In this document: positions 24,881 through 34,878 of the stretch, one piece after another
How positions within the stretch are numbered: the first letter of the stretch is position 1
Layout: each line of letters begins with the position of its first letter
NCBI RefSeq assembly: GCF_000230835.1
Contig: NZ_CM001240.1
Location: 591,001 to 655,000 of the forward strand
From: Clostridium sp. DL-VIII
GTDB lineage: Bacteria > Bacillota > Clostridia > Clostridiales > Clostridiaceae
DNA length: 64,000 nucleotides
Direction of reading: 5' to 3'
The notes under the pieces: generated by a model
Seen by the model: only the letters and a program-made list of their open reading frames with translations
Told to the model about the DNA's origin: nothing
The model's database searches: none
Translations under genes and position numbers: made by a program

Positions 24881-25837
24881 TTAGTATGCTTTTTGGGGTT
24901 GTTGATGCAATCTGTCTATATATTTTCTAGGGGGAGCTCCATAAAAATTGCTGTAATCTCGGCTAAATTGAGAATTACTAACATACCCTGTCATTCTAGA
25001 GGCAGTGGTCGCATCCATGTGCTTGGATAGCATTAGATGCCTCGCTTCATGTAGACGCAGAGCTTTTTGATATTGCGTAGGGGACATCGAAGTGACCGCT
25101 TTAAAATGATTATAGAAAGATGATACACTCATATGTGTCAGCTTTGCTAGGTCTGAAACTTTAACTGACTGAGAAAAATTGTTACGCAGCCAAGCTATTG
25201 CTTCTGCCACCTGATGTACTCCTGAGTCTGTAAATCCCATGGCGGCAACATGAACTCCAACGGAACTACGAAGTAGGCGAATTAGAATTTCATCCATAAT
25301 CAGTGGGACAATAAATTCTACATCTCCGGGTTTCTGCAAGCACTCCAAAAGTCTTATCATTGCGTCAATAATGCTTATATCTGTATTCATCACATGTCCA
25401 GCGTTCCATGGTTTCATTTGAGGCAGACCATTAGGATATATTTTCGGAACAATCTCCGAAATCCGTTCAGGATTAAGATCCAACCTGATAATGAGGAGAG
25501 GCTCAGATTTGGTTACCTTCATAGTTTGTATGGAAATTGGCAAGGTGATTGGATTCATTATCATTTGTGATTTATCAAGCTGGTACGTCTCGTGACCTAT
25601 TGTGATAGACCTTGCTCCTTGGGCAATAATACTTAAAGAAGGTAAATAGAAAGTCTTTGGACAATTCATTTCTGTTCCTGAATAACGGATGATAGATAGA
25701 CCAGAGATTGGCAGATTTAAAACACCATCCTGTGGAGCATAGGTATATAGCAGATGTGCTAATCGAGTTATTTTTGCTTGGAGCAATCTTTGAGTGTTAT
25801 CCGATTCTGGAATGGAATACTCACTATATATATTCAT
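24881..25837 (-). CDS. AraC-family transcriptional regulator (AraC_N type), second
   Basis: The 318-residue protein has an N-terminal AraC_N domain ([20 protein letters not shown], about 65-180) and a C-terminal double HTH (VSDLAKLTHMSVSSFYNHFK, then TGYVSNSQFSRDYSNFYG). It is the same subfamily as the regulator at 15,765 but only distantly similar in sequence. GC content is above the local level. The ATG at 25837 is preceded by AAGGAGC. Possible targets are the flavodoxin-like gene downstream or the ferredoxin gene. Confidence 0.83.
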   Translation of the reverse strand: MNIYSEYSIPESDNTQRLLQAKITRLAHLLYTYAPQDGVLNLPISGLSIIRYSGTEMNCPKTFYLPSLSIIAQGARSITIGHETYQLDKSQMIMNPITLPISIQTMKVTKSEPLLIIRLDLNPERISEIVPKIYPNGLPQMKPWNAGHVMNTDISIIDAMIRLLECLQKPGDVEFIVPLIMDEILIRLLRSSVGVHVAAMGFTDSGVHQVAEAIAWLRNNFSQSVKVSDLAKLTHMSVSSFYNHFKAVTSMSPTQYQKALRLHEARHLMLSKHMDATTASRMTGYVSNSQFSRDYSNFYGAPPRKYIDRLHQQPQKAY

Positions 25838-26082
25838 GATTTGAAAACGCTCCTTATTATATAAATTTTATTATCATATTGCTAGTTTAGATTATAAGCC
25901 TTAAGTTGTCTATGTAGATATAATAGCAGTTTATCATTGAAATTTATATAGAATGTTTGAGATATCTTCGAAATGAAAAGTATCGAATGAATCAGTCGTA
26001 TTCATTTATACTGAAGGCATACGTGTCAGCTAAAACGTATGCTTTCAGTTTACATTTAGTAAAATATTGATTTGTGCTTAAT

Positions 26083-26862
26083 TTAACGCTTGGGAATGAG
26101 TTCGCTTACTTCTATTTTTGGATTGTGATAGCGACCTCTTTTAACGGTAGCTTTTTTATATTGTATAGATTTTTGCGGGCACCATTGCATACAAGCAAGA
26201 CATGATTCACATTGATGCTCCCATTTTGGTTTTCCATCGTGCATAACTATATTATTTGCAGGGCAAACCTTAGAACATAAACCGCATCCTATACATTTTT
26301 CATCAGTCCAGAAATTCTTCCCCATACCTTTTGGCCTAAAGGAAGCAGTGTATAGTAAGTTATAAACAGAACTCATAATAGCATTAGTCTTATATTTAAC
26401 ATGTTGTCCACTTTTTATAGCAAGAGCTATTGTACTTATCTGTTTTTCTTCATCTTTGAAAAGTTTATTTTGTTCTTCTTCAGAAACGGTAGGAAACATC
26501 AGCTGATCACTGCCAGGCATAAATACACAAAAAGATGCAGCTAAATTAATGTCTTTTTTGTTTAGTATTTTTTTTATTTGATTAAGAGTAGCACCTAACA
26601 TTCCTCCACAAGTGGCTATAGCAAAAACATAAGTGTGTTTATCAATCGGCAAGGTTTCTATAAAATTTTTTACCATTAAAGGCATTCCAAAATTATATAC
26701 GGGAAATACAAAACCTATTTTATCTGATTGAGTGTCTTTTGATGCTGGAATGCTTTCCTTAGAGATTTGTACTATCTTAGTATCAGTTAATTGATCACTT
26801 AAATCCTTTGTTACTTTTAAACTATTTCCTGTAGCGGAAAAGTAATAAATTGTTGTACTCAT
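26083..26862 (-). CDS. EFR1-family ferredoxin (flavodoxin plus 2[4Fe-4S])
   Basis: 259 residues: an N-terminal flavodoxin-like domain starting YYFSATGNSLKV (7-18), then a ferredoxin domain with two Cys sets, C190-C193-C196-C200 and C218-C221-C224-C228 (CIGCGLCSKVCP, CESCLACMQWCP). EFR1-type proteins are putative electron carriers of anaerobes; the partner is unknown. The HxlR gene is divergent, with two copies of a 17-bp box between them, so expression is probably controlled by HxlR in response to an electrophile or redox signal. Confidence 0.85.
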   Translation of the reverse strand: MSTTIYYFSATGNSLKVTKDLSDQLTDTKIVQISKESIPASKDTQSDKIGFVFPVYNFGMPLMVKNFIETLPIDKHTYVFAIATCGGMLGATLNQIKKILNKKDINLAASFCVFMPGSDQLMFPTVSEEEQNKLFKDEEKQISTIALAIKSGQHVKYKTNAIMSSVYNLLYTASFRPKGMGKNFWTDEKCIGCGLCSKVCPANNIVMHDGKPKWEHQCESCLACMQWCPQKSIQYKKATVKRGRYHNPKIEVSELIPKR

Positions 26863-26899
26863 ATTAATATCACTCCTTGATTTTCTTTAGTATGTTTAT

Positions 26900-26953
26900 T
26901 ATACTTAGAACATATATATAGCACAAGTACGCAGAATATATGAACTAAGTATA
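26900..26953. promoter_or_regulatory. Paired inverted HxlR-type boxes
   Basis: TATACTTAGAACATATA (26900-26916) is the reverse complement, with two mismatches, of TATATGAACTAAGTATA (26937-26953). One copy is nearer each divergent gene. This is the expected arrangement for dual control of the EFR1 and hxlR genes. Confidence 0.6.
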
Positions 26954-26995
26954 TTTAAGCGTACTGACTTTTACAATCGAAGGAGAATGAAATAA

Positions 26996-27349
26996 ATGGT
27001 AGATATAACATTTAAGGAGTATCAAGAACAAATAAAAGATGTAAAAATTGACAAAAGTTGTGGGACGTATAAAACATTAGAGATCTTTCAGGGAAAATGG
27101 AACATTCGAGTACTCTTTGAGTTAATAAAATATGATTCTATTCGTTTTGGTGATTTAAAAAAACAAATAGGAGAAATAACTAATACAATGCTCACTTCTA
27201 CACTTCGAGATCTAGAAAACAAGGGCTTGGTTGATAGAAGGCAATTTAACGAAATTCCACCACATGTTGAGTATTCACTATCTCAGGCAGGGAAAGATTT
27301 ATATCCTATTTTTGTTGAAATGATGCAATGGAATAATAAGTATCAGTAA
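26996..27349 (+). CDS. HxlR-family winged-helix regulator
   Basis: 117 residues with the HxlR core: KSCGTYKTLEIFQGKWNIRV (single Cys near the N-terminus, common in redox-sensing members), RFGDLKKQIGEITNTMLTST and LRDLENKGLVDRRQF (recognition helix and wing), and VEYSLSQAGKDLYPI. It probably senses aldehydes, quinones or oxidants through C22 and controls the divergent ferredoxin gene. The ATG at 26996 follows AAGGAG. Confidence 0.85.
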   Translation: MVDITFKEYQEQIKDVKIDKSCGTYKTLEIFQGKWNIRVLFELIKYDSIRFGDLKKQIGEITNTMLTSTLRDLENKGLVDRRQFNEIPPHVEYSLSQAGKDLYPIFVEMMQWNNKYQ

Positions 27350-27422
27350 GCGTATATGTAGGTTTGTGAATTATAGACTTAAATATTTATTCAAAACTTA
27401 AATATTTATCCAAGTTATATAA

Positions 27423-27489
27423 TTGACAAAAGAAAAAGATGGATATATAATAAGTGCAAATATTGAAACAATATTCCATATATGGAATA
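27423..27489 (+). promoter_or_regulatory. Consensus sigma-A promoter with downstream palindrome for the IclR gene
   Basis: TTGACA (27423-27428), 17 bases, TATAAT (27446-27451): a full consensus promoter. The perfect palindrome TATTCCATATATGGAATA (27472-27489) lies just after the expected start point, where a bound repressor would block elongation or clearance. Confidence 0.75.
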
Positions 27490-27505
27490 GTGAGGAGGGA
27501 ATTGC

Positions 27506-28273
27506 TTGAATACAGCAATTTTAAGAGGAATAGAAATTTTAAAGTTTGTTGGAGAAAGTGAAGAACCTGTAACAATAGCTGAAATAAGTAAATATCTTGA
27601 TATACCTAAAACTAGCGTATTTAATATAGTTAATGCATTAGTAAGTGAAAAGTTTTTGTCAATAAGTAATATGAAATTAAAGAATTATGAATTAGGAGTA
27701 GGCGTTTTTGAACTTGGAAGTTTATATTTAAATAAAATGGAATTAACTAAGATAGCTAGTACTACCTTAGAACAATTATCTGATAAAGTTGGAGAAACAG
27801 TGTTTCTAGCAGTAGTAAATGATAATGAACTTGTATATTTAGATAAACGAGAATCAAAAGGAACTTTAAGAACAACAGGCAATTTAGGATCTAGGACCTC
27901 AATGTATTCAACAAGTTTAGGCAAGGCTATTTTGGCAACTTATAATAATGTGCAGTTAAATAAATATTTTGAGCAAGTTACATTTGTTCCTAAAACTCAA
28001 AATACAATAATAGATAAAGAATGTTTGATAGAAAATTTAAATTTGATTAGAGAAAGAGGATATTCTATTTCTAATGAAGAAAATGAAGAAGGATTATTTT
28101 GTATAGCTGTACCTATATATAACAGAATAGGACAAGCAATAGCAGCAGTATCTATTTCAACGTTAAAGATAAAGATCAATGATGAGAAAATTAATACATA
28201 TGAGAAATACATAACTAAGGCTGCTTTGGATATTTCTAAAAAATTAGGCTACATAAAAGAAAGTTTATTTTAA
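27506..28273 (+). CDS. IclR-family regulator of the xyloside/sugar-acid operon
   Basis: 255 residues: N-terminal winged HTH (ILKFVGESEEPVTIAEISKY, then KTSVFNIVNALVSEKFL, about 8-55) and an IclR effector domain (YLDKRESKGTLRTTGNLG, SLGKAILATYN, GYSISNEENEEGLFCIAVPI). Start is TTG 27506, eight bases... after GAGGAGGG (27492-27499). It heads the operon of aldolase, dehydratase, xylosidase and symporter genes. Related palindromes before this gene and before the aldolase gene suggest autorepression and repression of the operon, relieved by a sugar-acid intermediate, as in the KdgR-type members. Confidence 0.87.
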   Translation: MNTAILRGIEILKFVGESEEPVTIAEISKYLDIPKTSVFNIVNALVSEKFLSISNMKLKNYELGVGVFELGSLYLNKMELTKIASTTLEQLSDKVGETVFLAVVNDNELVYLDKRESKGTLRTTGNLGSRTSMYSTSLGKAILATYNNVQLNKYFEQVTFVPKTQNTIIDKECLIENLNLIRERGYSISNEENEEGLFCIAVPIYNRIGQAIAAVSISTLKIKINDEKINTYEKYITKAALDISKKLGYIKESLF

Positions 28274-28326
28274 ATTTTAAGATGATTTTATAAATCATCT
28301 TAAAAAATAATTTAAATATAGAATGG

Positions 28327-28344
28327 CGTTTCAAATATGAAACG
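28327..28344. promoter_or_regulatory. IclR-type operator before the aldolase gene
   Basis: CGTTTCA-AATA-TGAAACG, 7-bp perfect arms. It shares the pattern TTYCA-WATA-TGRAA with the palindrome at 27472, which supports the same binding protein. Confidence 0.6.
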
Positions 28345-28362
28345 AACAAAAGGAGGAGTTTT

Positions 28363-29247
28363 ATGTTTAAAGGGATTTATACACCATTAATTACCATTTT
28401 TAATGAAAAAGGAGGTATTGATGAAGAAAATTCTAAAATTTTAATTGAAAAATTAATTAATGATGGAGTCGATGGAATCGTTGTGCTCGGATCTGTTGGA
28501 GAGTTCTTTAATCTTTCTTTTGAAGAAAAGAAAGATTATATCAAATTTGTGTCTGAAGTTATGAATGGAAGAACAAAGTTAATAATTGGTACAGGAAGCA
28601 ATAATATAGAAGAAGTTATAGCATTAAATGAATATTCTAAGGAAGTCAATGCTGATGGTGTTTTGATTATAACCCCATATTTCTTTGGCCTGGATGAAAA
28701 TTATATATATGAATATTATTCAACAATAGCTAAAAACACAGAATTACCTATTATGATTTATAATTTTCCTGCTAGAACATCTGTAAACGTATCGTATGAA
28801 TTAGTATTTAGATTAGCCAGTGAATTTAAAAATATTGTTGGAATAAAAGATACAACAGATTCTATGAGTAATGTGAGAAAATTTGTTCAAAAAATAAAGA
28901 AGGTTCACAAAGATTTTTGTGTAATTTCTGGATTCGATGAATACTTAGTACCTAACCTATTATCAGGTGGTGATGGTATTATAGGAGGTTTAACTAATAT
29001 AGATGCAAAATTATTTATAGATACATATAAAGCTTTTCAAGATAAAAATTTTGAGAAATTATTAGTTCTCCAAGATAAAGTAAATAAATTGACTGAATTA
29101 TATGACTTAACTAATCCATTTATAGTAGGACTTAAGGAAGCTGTTCAGATATCTTTAAAATTAGATATCAATACATCTTTTAGAAATTATGATATTAAAG
29201 TTAATGACGATACTAAAGAAAAAATAAAAAAACTTGTGCAAGGCTAA
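28363..29247 (+). CDS. DapA-family 2-keto-3-deoxy-sugar-acid aldolase (YagE/YjhH-like)
   Basis: The 294-residue protein is a dihydrodipicolinate synthase/N-acetylneuraminate lyase family TIM barrel: GVDGIVVLGSVGEFFNLS (35-52), catalytic Tyr133 in MIYNFPART and Schiff-base Lys162 in GIKDTTDS. Next to a xylonate-type dehydratase and a beta-xylosidase, the likely reaction is cleavage of 2-keto-3-deoxy-pentonate to pyruvate and glycolaldehyde. Dihydrodipicolinate synthesis is less likely in this context. AAAGGAGGAG precedes the ATG, and the operator palindrome ends 19 bases before it. Confidence 0.82.
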   Translation: MFKGIYTPLITIFNEKGGIDEENSKILIEKLINDGVDGIVVLGSVGEFFNLSFEEKKDYIKFVSEVMNGRTKLIIGTGSNNIEEVIALNEYSKEVNADGVLIITPYFFGLDENYIYEYYSTIAKNTELPIMIYNFPARTSVNVSYELVFRLASEFKNIVGIKDTTDSMSNVRKFVQKIKKVHKDFCVISGFDEYLVPNLLSGGDGIIGGLTNIDAKLFIDTYKAFQDKNFEKLLVLQDKVNKLTELYDLTNPFIVGLKEAVQISLKLDINTSFRNYDIKVNDDTKEKIKKLVQG

Positions 29248-29304
29248 ATAGATGATGATTAGATTTAACATTTAAAATAGTAAATATTTGAAAGGAGTTT
29301 TATA

Positions 29305-31041
29305 ATGCTAGATAATTTTATGACGCCTAAAAGTACTTCAGAACGTAAATTATGGTCGCAAATTGATTCTCTTCAAATGGGAATGGATTGGGATGAAGAA
29401 GACATAAAAAAACCTCAAATACTTATTGATGATGTATTTGGTGACAGCCATCCGGGAAGTTCTCATCTTATGGGATTAACGCATCAAGTAAGTATTGGTG
29501 TGTATGAAAAAGGAGGACGTCCAGGACAATTTCATGTTACAGATATTTGTGATGGATGTGCTCAAGGACACGATGGAATGAATTTTGTATTAGCGTCAAG
29601 AGAAGTTATTGCAGATATGGTAGAAATACATGGATCATTTGTTTCATGGGATGGAATGGTCTTAGTTTCTTCATGCGATAAATCTATTCCAGCTCACCTC
29701 AGAGCAGCAGCACGTATGGATATGACAGCCATATTTGTTCCAGGTGGAAGTATGAGACCAGCACCAGATATGTCAACATCCATAAAGGCTGGAGACATTT
29801 CATTAAGAGAAAAGAAAAAAGATGCGATAACTTCTCAAGAAGTCCGTGATTTTAAGTTGACGGGCTGTCCGTCTGTAGGGGCTTGCCAATTTCTTGGTAC
29901 CGCCAGCACTATGCAGTGTATGGCTGAAGCATTGGGTTTAGCTTTGCCAGGAAGTGCACTTGTTCCTGCAACAATGCGAGATATAACAGCTATGGCTAGA
30001 AAGGCCGGAAAGCAAATCATGAATTTAGTTAAAGCTAATATTAAGACAAAGGATATACTTACTCCGGAGGCATTTTATAATGCAATTGTTGTACATGCAG
30101 CTATAGGTGGGTCAACAAATGCAATGCTGCATCTTCCCGCTATAGCTTATGAACTTGGCATAGAACTAAAGCCAGAACTATTCGATGAAATCAATCATAA
30201 GATTCCACATATAGGAAACATATATCCTAGTGGCGAATATCCAACTGAAGCTTTTTGGTTTGCTGGGGGTATTCCTATGGTGCAATGGTTATTAAAGGAT
30301 TATTTAAATTTAAATGTATTAACAGTAACAGGTAAGACCCTAAAAGAAAATCTTGAAGATATAAAAAACGATGGGTTCTTTGACAGAATAGAAGGATATC
30401 TTCACAATTATGGATTGAAGCGCGAACAGCTAATAAAACCAGTTGAAACAACAAAGGAAATGGGTTCTATTGCAGTTCTGAAAGGGAACTTAGCTCCAGA
30501 AGGTGCTGTCATCAAATATGCAGCAGTATCAGAAAATATGATGTATCATGTGGGAGCAGCAAGAGTATTTAATTGTGAGGAAGATTGCCATAATTCTGTA
30601 ATTGAAGACAAAATTAATCCAGGAGAAGTCTTAATCATACGTTATGAGGGGCCAAGGGGATCTGGAATGCCAGAGATGCTTATGACAACAGAGGCTATAG
30701 TATGTGACAGAAGATTAAATGGTTCAACAGTTTTGTTAACTGATGGGCGCTTTTCAGGTGCTACAAGAGGACCATGTGTTGGACATATATCACCTGAAGC
30801 AGCAACAGGCGGGCCTATAGCATTTGTAGAAGATGGAGATTTGATTGAACTTGATATAAATGGACGTAAGATAAATATTGTTGGAATTAAAGGAGAGCTA
30901 CGTAATCCAGAAGAAGTAGAAAAAATATTAGAAGAACGGAAGGCAGAGTGGAGTATTCCTAAAATAGAAACAAGAAAAGGAATATTTGGACGTTATACAA
31001 GGGGAGCTGTATCAGCAATGAAAGGCGCTTATTTAGAGTGA
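29305..31041 (+). CDS. IlvD/Edd-family dehydratase, probably xylonate dehydratase
   Basis: The 578-residue protein has the Fe-S dehydratase cysteines C82/C85 (DICDGC), C124 (SSCDKS) and C188/C194 (TGCPSVGAC). It also has [13 protein letters not shown] and the late [19 protein letters not shown] block. [14 protein letters not shown] is the form seen in YjhG/YagF-type xylonate dehydratases rather than IlvD. It converts D-xylonate (or a related aldonate) to the 2-keto-3-deoxy acid used by the upstream aldolase. The gap of 57 bases after the aldolase and an AAAGGAG SD fit operon expression. Substrate is inferred from context. Confidence 0.85.
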   Translation: MLDNFMTPKSTSERKLWSQIDSLQMGMDWDEEDIKKPQILIDDVFGDSHPGSSHLMGLTHQVSIGVYEKGGRPGQFHVTDICDGCAQGHDGMNFVLASREVIADMVEIHGSFVSWDGMVLVSSCDKSIPAHLRAAARMDMTAIFVPGGSMRPAPDMSTSIKAGDISLREKKKDAITSQEVRDFKLTGCPSVGACQFLGTASTMQCMAEALGLALPGSALVPATMRDITAMARKAGKQIMNLVKANIKTKDILTPEAFYNAIVVHAAIGGSTNAMLHLPAIAYELGIELKPELFDEINHKIPHIGNIYPSGEYPTEAFWFAGGIPMVQWLLKDYLNLNVLTVTGKTLKENLEDIKNDGFFDRIEGYLHNYGLKREQLIKPVETTKEMGSIAVLKGNLAPEGAVIKYAAVSENMMYHVGAARVFNCEEDCHNSVIEDKINPGEVLIIRYEGPRGSGMPEMLMTTEAIVCDRRLNGSTVLLTDGRFSGATRGPCVGHISPEAATGGPIAFVEDGDLIELDINGRKINIVGIKGELRNPEEVEKILEERKAEWSIPKIETRKGIFGRYTRGAVSAMKGAYLE

Positions 31042-31061
31042 TTTATACAATAATAAGTGCT

Positions 31062-31076
31062 TTGTAAACGATTATT
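31062..31076 (+). promoter_or_regulatory. Possible cre (CcpA) site before the xylosidase gene
   Basis: TTGTAAACGATTATT matches the WTGNAANCGNWNN core of catabolite-responsive elements but lacks the final C. Carbon repression of a xyloside operon would be expected; the match is moderate. Confidence 0.3.
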
Positions 31077-31135
31077 TAATGTAAAATATCTAAACTTTAT
31101 AAATAAATATTTAATTAATCAAAGGAGAGAAGTTT

Positions 31136-32791
31136 ATGATGAAAATTAAAAATCCAATACTAAGAGGATTTAATCCAGATCCAAGTATTTGTAGGGTAGG
31201 TGAGGACTATTATATTGCAGTATCCACTTTTGAATGGTTTCCGGGAGTGCAAATTTATCATTCGAAAGATTTAATTAATTGGAAGTTAGTTGCTCGCCCT
31301 CTAAATAGAATTTCACAATTGGATATGAAAGGCAATCCAGATTCAGGTGGTATTTGGGCTCCTTGTTTAAGTTATAGCGACAACAAATTTTGGCTAATAT
31401 ATACAGATGTAAAGGCTCCGTACGGAGCTTGGAAAGTGTGTCATAATTACTTAGTTACCTGTGAAACTATTGATGGGATTTGGAGCGAACCAATTAAATT
31501 AAATAGTTCAGGCTTTGATCCTTCCTTATTTCATGATAAAAGTGGTAAAAAGTATTTAGTAAACATGCTGTTAGATCACAGAGTAAATCATAATAGATTT
31601 GGAGGTATTGTAATGCAAGAGTATTCTCCAGAAAAACAAAAATTAATTGGGAAGCCTCAAATAATTTTTAAAGGTACAGAGCTTGGATTAACAGAAGGAC
31701 CTCATTTGTATCAAATTGATGGTTATTATTATCTTTTAACCGCTGAAGGTGGTACAAAGTATGAACATGCTGCAACAATAGCACGTTCTAAGAATATAGA
31801 AGGACCATATGAGGTACATCCTGACAATCCTATACTTACTGCATGGCATAGACCTGAAAATGAATTACAAAAATGTGGACATGCATCTCTCGTTCATACA
31901 CACACAGATGAATGGTATCTTGTTCATTTAACAGGAAGATCTCTTCCAATCGATAGGGCTTATGGCACCGAACAGAGAGGATATGACAGCGTGACAGGAA
32001 AACAACTTACACATGTAGCTCCTAGAGGCTATTGTCCACTTGGAAGAGAAACAGCTATTCAAAAACTTGAATGGCGTGATAGATGGCCATATGTAGTAGG
32101 TGGAAAAGAAGGTGCCATGTTAGTTGATGCTCCTTATAATATTAAAGAAGTAAAATGGGAAAAGGACTATCCAGAAAGAGATGACTTTGATGATTGTAAA
32201 TTAAACATTAATTTTCAATCATTACGTATTCCATTAACAGATAATATAATGTCACTAACTGAAAAGCCAGGAAACTTAAGATTATATGGTAAGGAATCAT
32301 TGAATTCTAAATTTACGCAAGCGTTCGTAGCAAGACGATGGCAGTCTTTTAATTTTGTTGCCGCAACAAGTGTCTCATTTGATGCGGATACTTATCAGCA
32401 GTCAGCCGGCCTTGTATGCTATTACAATACAGAAAATTGGACCACAGTTGATGTAACTTGGAATGAAGAAAAAGGAAGAGTAATTGATATTATTTCCTGT
32501 GATAACTCTGAATTTTCCCAGCCAATATATGATTCTATGATTCCTGTTCCAGCTGAGGTTGAATATGTTCATCTAAAAGTAGAAGTTAAGATTGATGTTT
32601 ATAAATTCCATTATTCTTTTGATGGATTAAAGTGGAATGAAATACCTGTAAACTTTGAAGTTAAAAAGTTATCGGATGATTATATAATAGGATCGGCCTT
32701 CACGGGGGCATTTGTGGGAATACACTGTCAGGATAATGGTGGAACTAATAAACCAGCTGATTTTGATTACTTTATGTATAAAGAGCTATAA
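31136..32791 (+). CDS. GH43 beta-xylosidase
   Basis: The 551-residue protein starts with the five-blade propeller of glycoside hydrolase family 43: NPDPS (general base D15), GFDPS (pKa-modulating D128) and TEGPH (general acid E187). A C-terminal beta-sandwich follows (about 330-551; [20 protein letters not shown]), as in GH43 xylosidases that act on xylo-oligosaccharides. There is no signal peptide, so it should act in the cytoplasm on imported xylosides, consistent with the symporter gene downstream. ATG 31136 is six bases... after AAAGGAGAG. Confidence 0.9.
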   Translation: MMKIKNPILRGFNPDPSICRVGEDYYIAVSTFEWFPGVQIYHSKDLINWKLVARPLNRISQLDMKGNPDSGGIWAPCLSYSDNKFWLIYTDVKAPYGAWKVCHNYLVTCETIDGIWSEPIKLNSSGFDPSLFHDKSGKKYLVNMLLDHRVNHNRFGGIVMQEYSPEKQKLIGKPQIIFKGTELGLTEGPHLYQIDGYYYLLTAEGGTKYEHAATIARSKNIEGPYEVHPDNPILTAWHRPENELQKCGHASLVHTHTDEWYLVHLTGRSLPIDRAYGTEQRGYDSVTGKQLTHVAPRGYCPLGRETAIQKLEWRDRWPYVVGGKEGAMLVDAPYNIKEVKWEKDYPERDDFDDCKLNINFQSLRIPLTDNIMSLTEKPGNLRLYGKESLNSKFTQAFVARRWQSFNFVAATSVSFDADTYQQSAGLVCYYNTENWTTVDVTWNEEKGRVIDIISCDNSEFSQPIYDSMIPVPAEVEYVHLKVEVKIDVYKFHYSFDGLKWNEIPVNFEVKKLSDDYIIGSAFTGAFVGIHCQDNGGTNKPADFDYFMYKEL

Positions 32792-32836
32792 AATAAATGC
32801 GGTAATCTTATAAATTAAAATAAAGGAGAGCTTTAA

Positions 32837-34219
32837 ATGGATATTACTAAAACTAATCAATTGGCATCTAATGTGTTTGAAAAAATCAGTTTGAAAGAAA
32901 AACTTGGGTATGCTTCAGGTGATTTAGCTTGTAACTTTATTTATCAGACAGTAAGCAGCTATCTACTATTCTTTTACACAGATGTTTTTGGAATTACAGC
33001 TGCAGCAGCTGGATTCATGTTTCTAATTGTGAGAATGTTTGATGCTGTAATGGACCCCTTTATTGGAACGGTAATTGATAAGACAAATACAAAATATGGA
33101 AGATTCCGCCCGTACATTTTATATGGTGCAATTCCATTTGCAGTGGTAGCTATTCTTTGTTTTACAACTCCTGGGTTTTCTGATCCTATGAAGCTAGTGT
33201 ATGCGTATATTACTTATATTTTGTTATCAGTAACATATTCAGTGGTTAACATTCCTTATGCAGCTCTTACTTCAGCAATTACCCAAGATAATAAGGAAAT
33301 TGTAAGCTTAACTTCAGTGAGAATGCTATTCTCAAATGCTGGGGGAATAATTGTTTCTTTTGGTGTACCGCTTTTAGCAGGAATCTTTACACACATGACT
33401 GGAAAAACAAGTAGCGGATGGCAAATTACCATGTCAACTATGGGGATCTTAGGAGCTATTATATTAATATTCTGTTTCTTAAATACAAAAGAGCGTGTTC
33501 AAGTTAATCATTCCAAAGAAGCAAAAATTAATTTTAAAGATATTTTTCTTCAATTAAAAACAAATCGTCCACTAGTTATTATATGCCTTTTCTTTATTCT
33601 TAATTTTGGTGTTAACTCAATCGTTAATTCTGTTGGAATTTATTATATCACTTATAATGTTGCAAGACCAGACTTGGTAAAATGGTATGGTTTAATGGGA
33701 ACTCTACCTGCACTAGTACTTATGCCTTTAATGCCACTGATGAATAAACTGATGGGCAAGAAAAAATTACTATTTACTGCCTTATCTATGAAGGCAATTG
33801 GATTAATAGCTTTATTTTTAATTCCTTCATCAATGGTTCCTCTTATATTTACAGCACGATTAATTGCGGCACTAGGTACCATCACTGCAGGCGGTTTCGT
33901 ATGGGCACTAATTCCTGAAACTATCGATTATGGTGAATATAAAACAGGTAAACGTACAAGTGGTATCATCTATGCATTAGTTGGATTCTTTTTCAAGTTT
34001 GGTATGGCAATCGGAGGAATTGTCCCAGGTTTAATTTTATCTAAATATGGTTATGTTGCTAATCAGGTCCAAACTGCAACAGCATTACATGGTATTTTGA
34101 TGACATTGACCTTAATTCCGGCAATATTTGTAGTCATTGAGCTTGGTGCAATATTCTTCTACAACTTGGACGAAAAAGAACATAAGAGAGTACTTAATGA
34201 ATTAAATGCAAGAATGTAA
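32837..34219 (+). CDS. GPH-family (glycoside-pentoside-hexuronide) cation symporter
   Basis: The 460-residue, 12-helix protein opens with KLGYASGDLACNFIYQTVSS and contains DAVMDPFIGTVIDKTNTKYG followed by RFRPYILYG, the GPH signature around the first cytoplasmic loop, plus ALIPETIDYGEYKTGKRTSG in the C-terminal half. XynP/YicJ-type members import xylosides with H+ or Na+. Being last in the xylosidase operon, it probably supplies beta-xylosides to the GH43 enzyme. A terminator follows at 34263. Confidence 0.88.
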   Translation: MDITKTNQLASNVFEKISLKEKLGYASGDLACNFIYQTVSSYLLFFYTDVFGITAAAAGFMFLIVRMFDAVMDPFIGTVIDKTNTKYGRFRPYILYGAIPFAVVAILCFTTPGFSDPMKLVYAYITYILLSVTYSVVNIPYAALTSAITQDNKEIVSLTSVRMLFSNAGGIIVSFGVPLLAGIFTHMTGKTSSGWQITMSTMGILGAIILIFCFLNTKERVQVNHSKEAKINFKDIFLQLKTNRPLVIICLFFILNFGVNSIVNSVGIYYITYNVARPDLVKWYGLMGTLPALVLMPLMPLMNKLMGKKKLLFTALSMKAIGLIALFLIPSSMVPLIFTARLIAALGTITAGGFVWALIPETIDYGEYKTGKRTSGIIYALVGFFFKFGMAIGGIVPGLILSKYGYVANQVQTATALHGILMTLTLIPAIFVVIELGAIFFYNLDEKEHKRVLNELNARM

Positions 34220-34262
34220 TTTTATTTAATCAATAACACTATATTGCTTGATAAGCAATATA

Positions 34263-34305
34263 AAAGGCTAAGCATTTTAAGAGTAAATCTTAATGTTCAG
34301 CCTTT
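34263..34305 (+). terminator. Terminator of the xyloside operon
   Basis: AAAGGCT (34263-34269) and AGCCTTT (34299-34305), extended inward by CATT/AATG and TTAAGA/TCTTAA with small mismatches; followed by CTCTTAT. Confidence 0.65.
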
Positions 34306-34420
34306 CTCTTATATGTAAACATAGTCATTGATTATATTTGAACTAGATTATTTTATAAATAAGTAGAAATACTTCAATGTTCATTAAATTAATTTGCCGT
34401 TTTATATAAAGTCGTATGGT

Positions 34421-34843
34421 TTATAACAGGTTGTTTTCACGTTTTTCTTCATAAGCCTTTTTTCTTTCTTCATTAATAAGTTCGACAGCATTAGGAGCTT
34501 CATATCTTTTAATTTTAAAATCAACCAATTCTAGCTTTTCTTTTAGATTATCTATTTGTTTAACAATTTCTTTTCGATGATCAACAAGTAAATCTCTTCG
34601 AGAATCTATAGTTTCAGCACCTTCCATACATAAATCAATATATTCTTTAATATCTTTAATCTGCATTCCTGAGTTTTTCAGACAACAAATTACCATGAAT
34701 AGGCCTAAGTCTGATTCAGTAAATTCTCTATTTCCTAATTTATTTCTTGCTACAAATGGTAAAAGTCCTTGCTTATCATAAAAACGAATTGTATATATGG
34801 AAAGCCCTAATATTTCTGATACATCTTTTATAGTGTAAGTCAT
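34421..34843 (-). CDS. MerR-family regulator
   Basis: About 140 residues: MerR N-terminal HTH (YTIKDVSEILGLSIYTIRFY, then DKQGLLPF), a wing (GNREFTESDLGLFMVI) and a helical coiled dimerisation segment. The ATG at 34843, after AAAGGGG, is preferred to the longer frame. It lacks the Cys set of metal-sensing MerRs and resembles MerR regulators paired with oxidoreductases. It is divergent from an SDR gene whose promoter has the stretched 19-base spacer typical of MerR activation. Confidence 0.85.
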   Translation of the reverse strand: MTYTIKDVSEILGLSIYTIRFYDKQGLLPFVARNKLGNREFTESDLGLFMVICCLKNSGMQIKDIKEYIDLCMEGAETIDSRRDLLVDHRKEIVKQIDNLKEKLELVDFKIKRYEAPNAVELINEERKKAYEEKRENNLL

Positions 34844-34878
34844 TTTAAAATCCCCTTTAAAATTTATTAAAAAAAAGC

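Noticed and set aside
24758-25030. Plus-strand open frame overlapping the AraC gene
   Set aside because: Most of it is antisense to a well-supported gene and it lacks a start signal.
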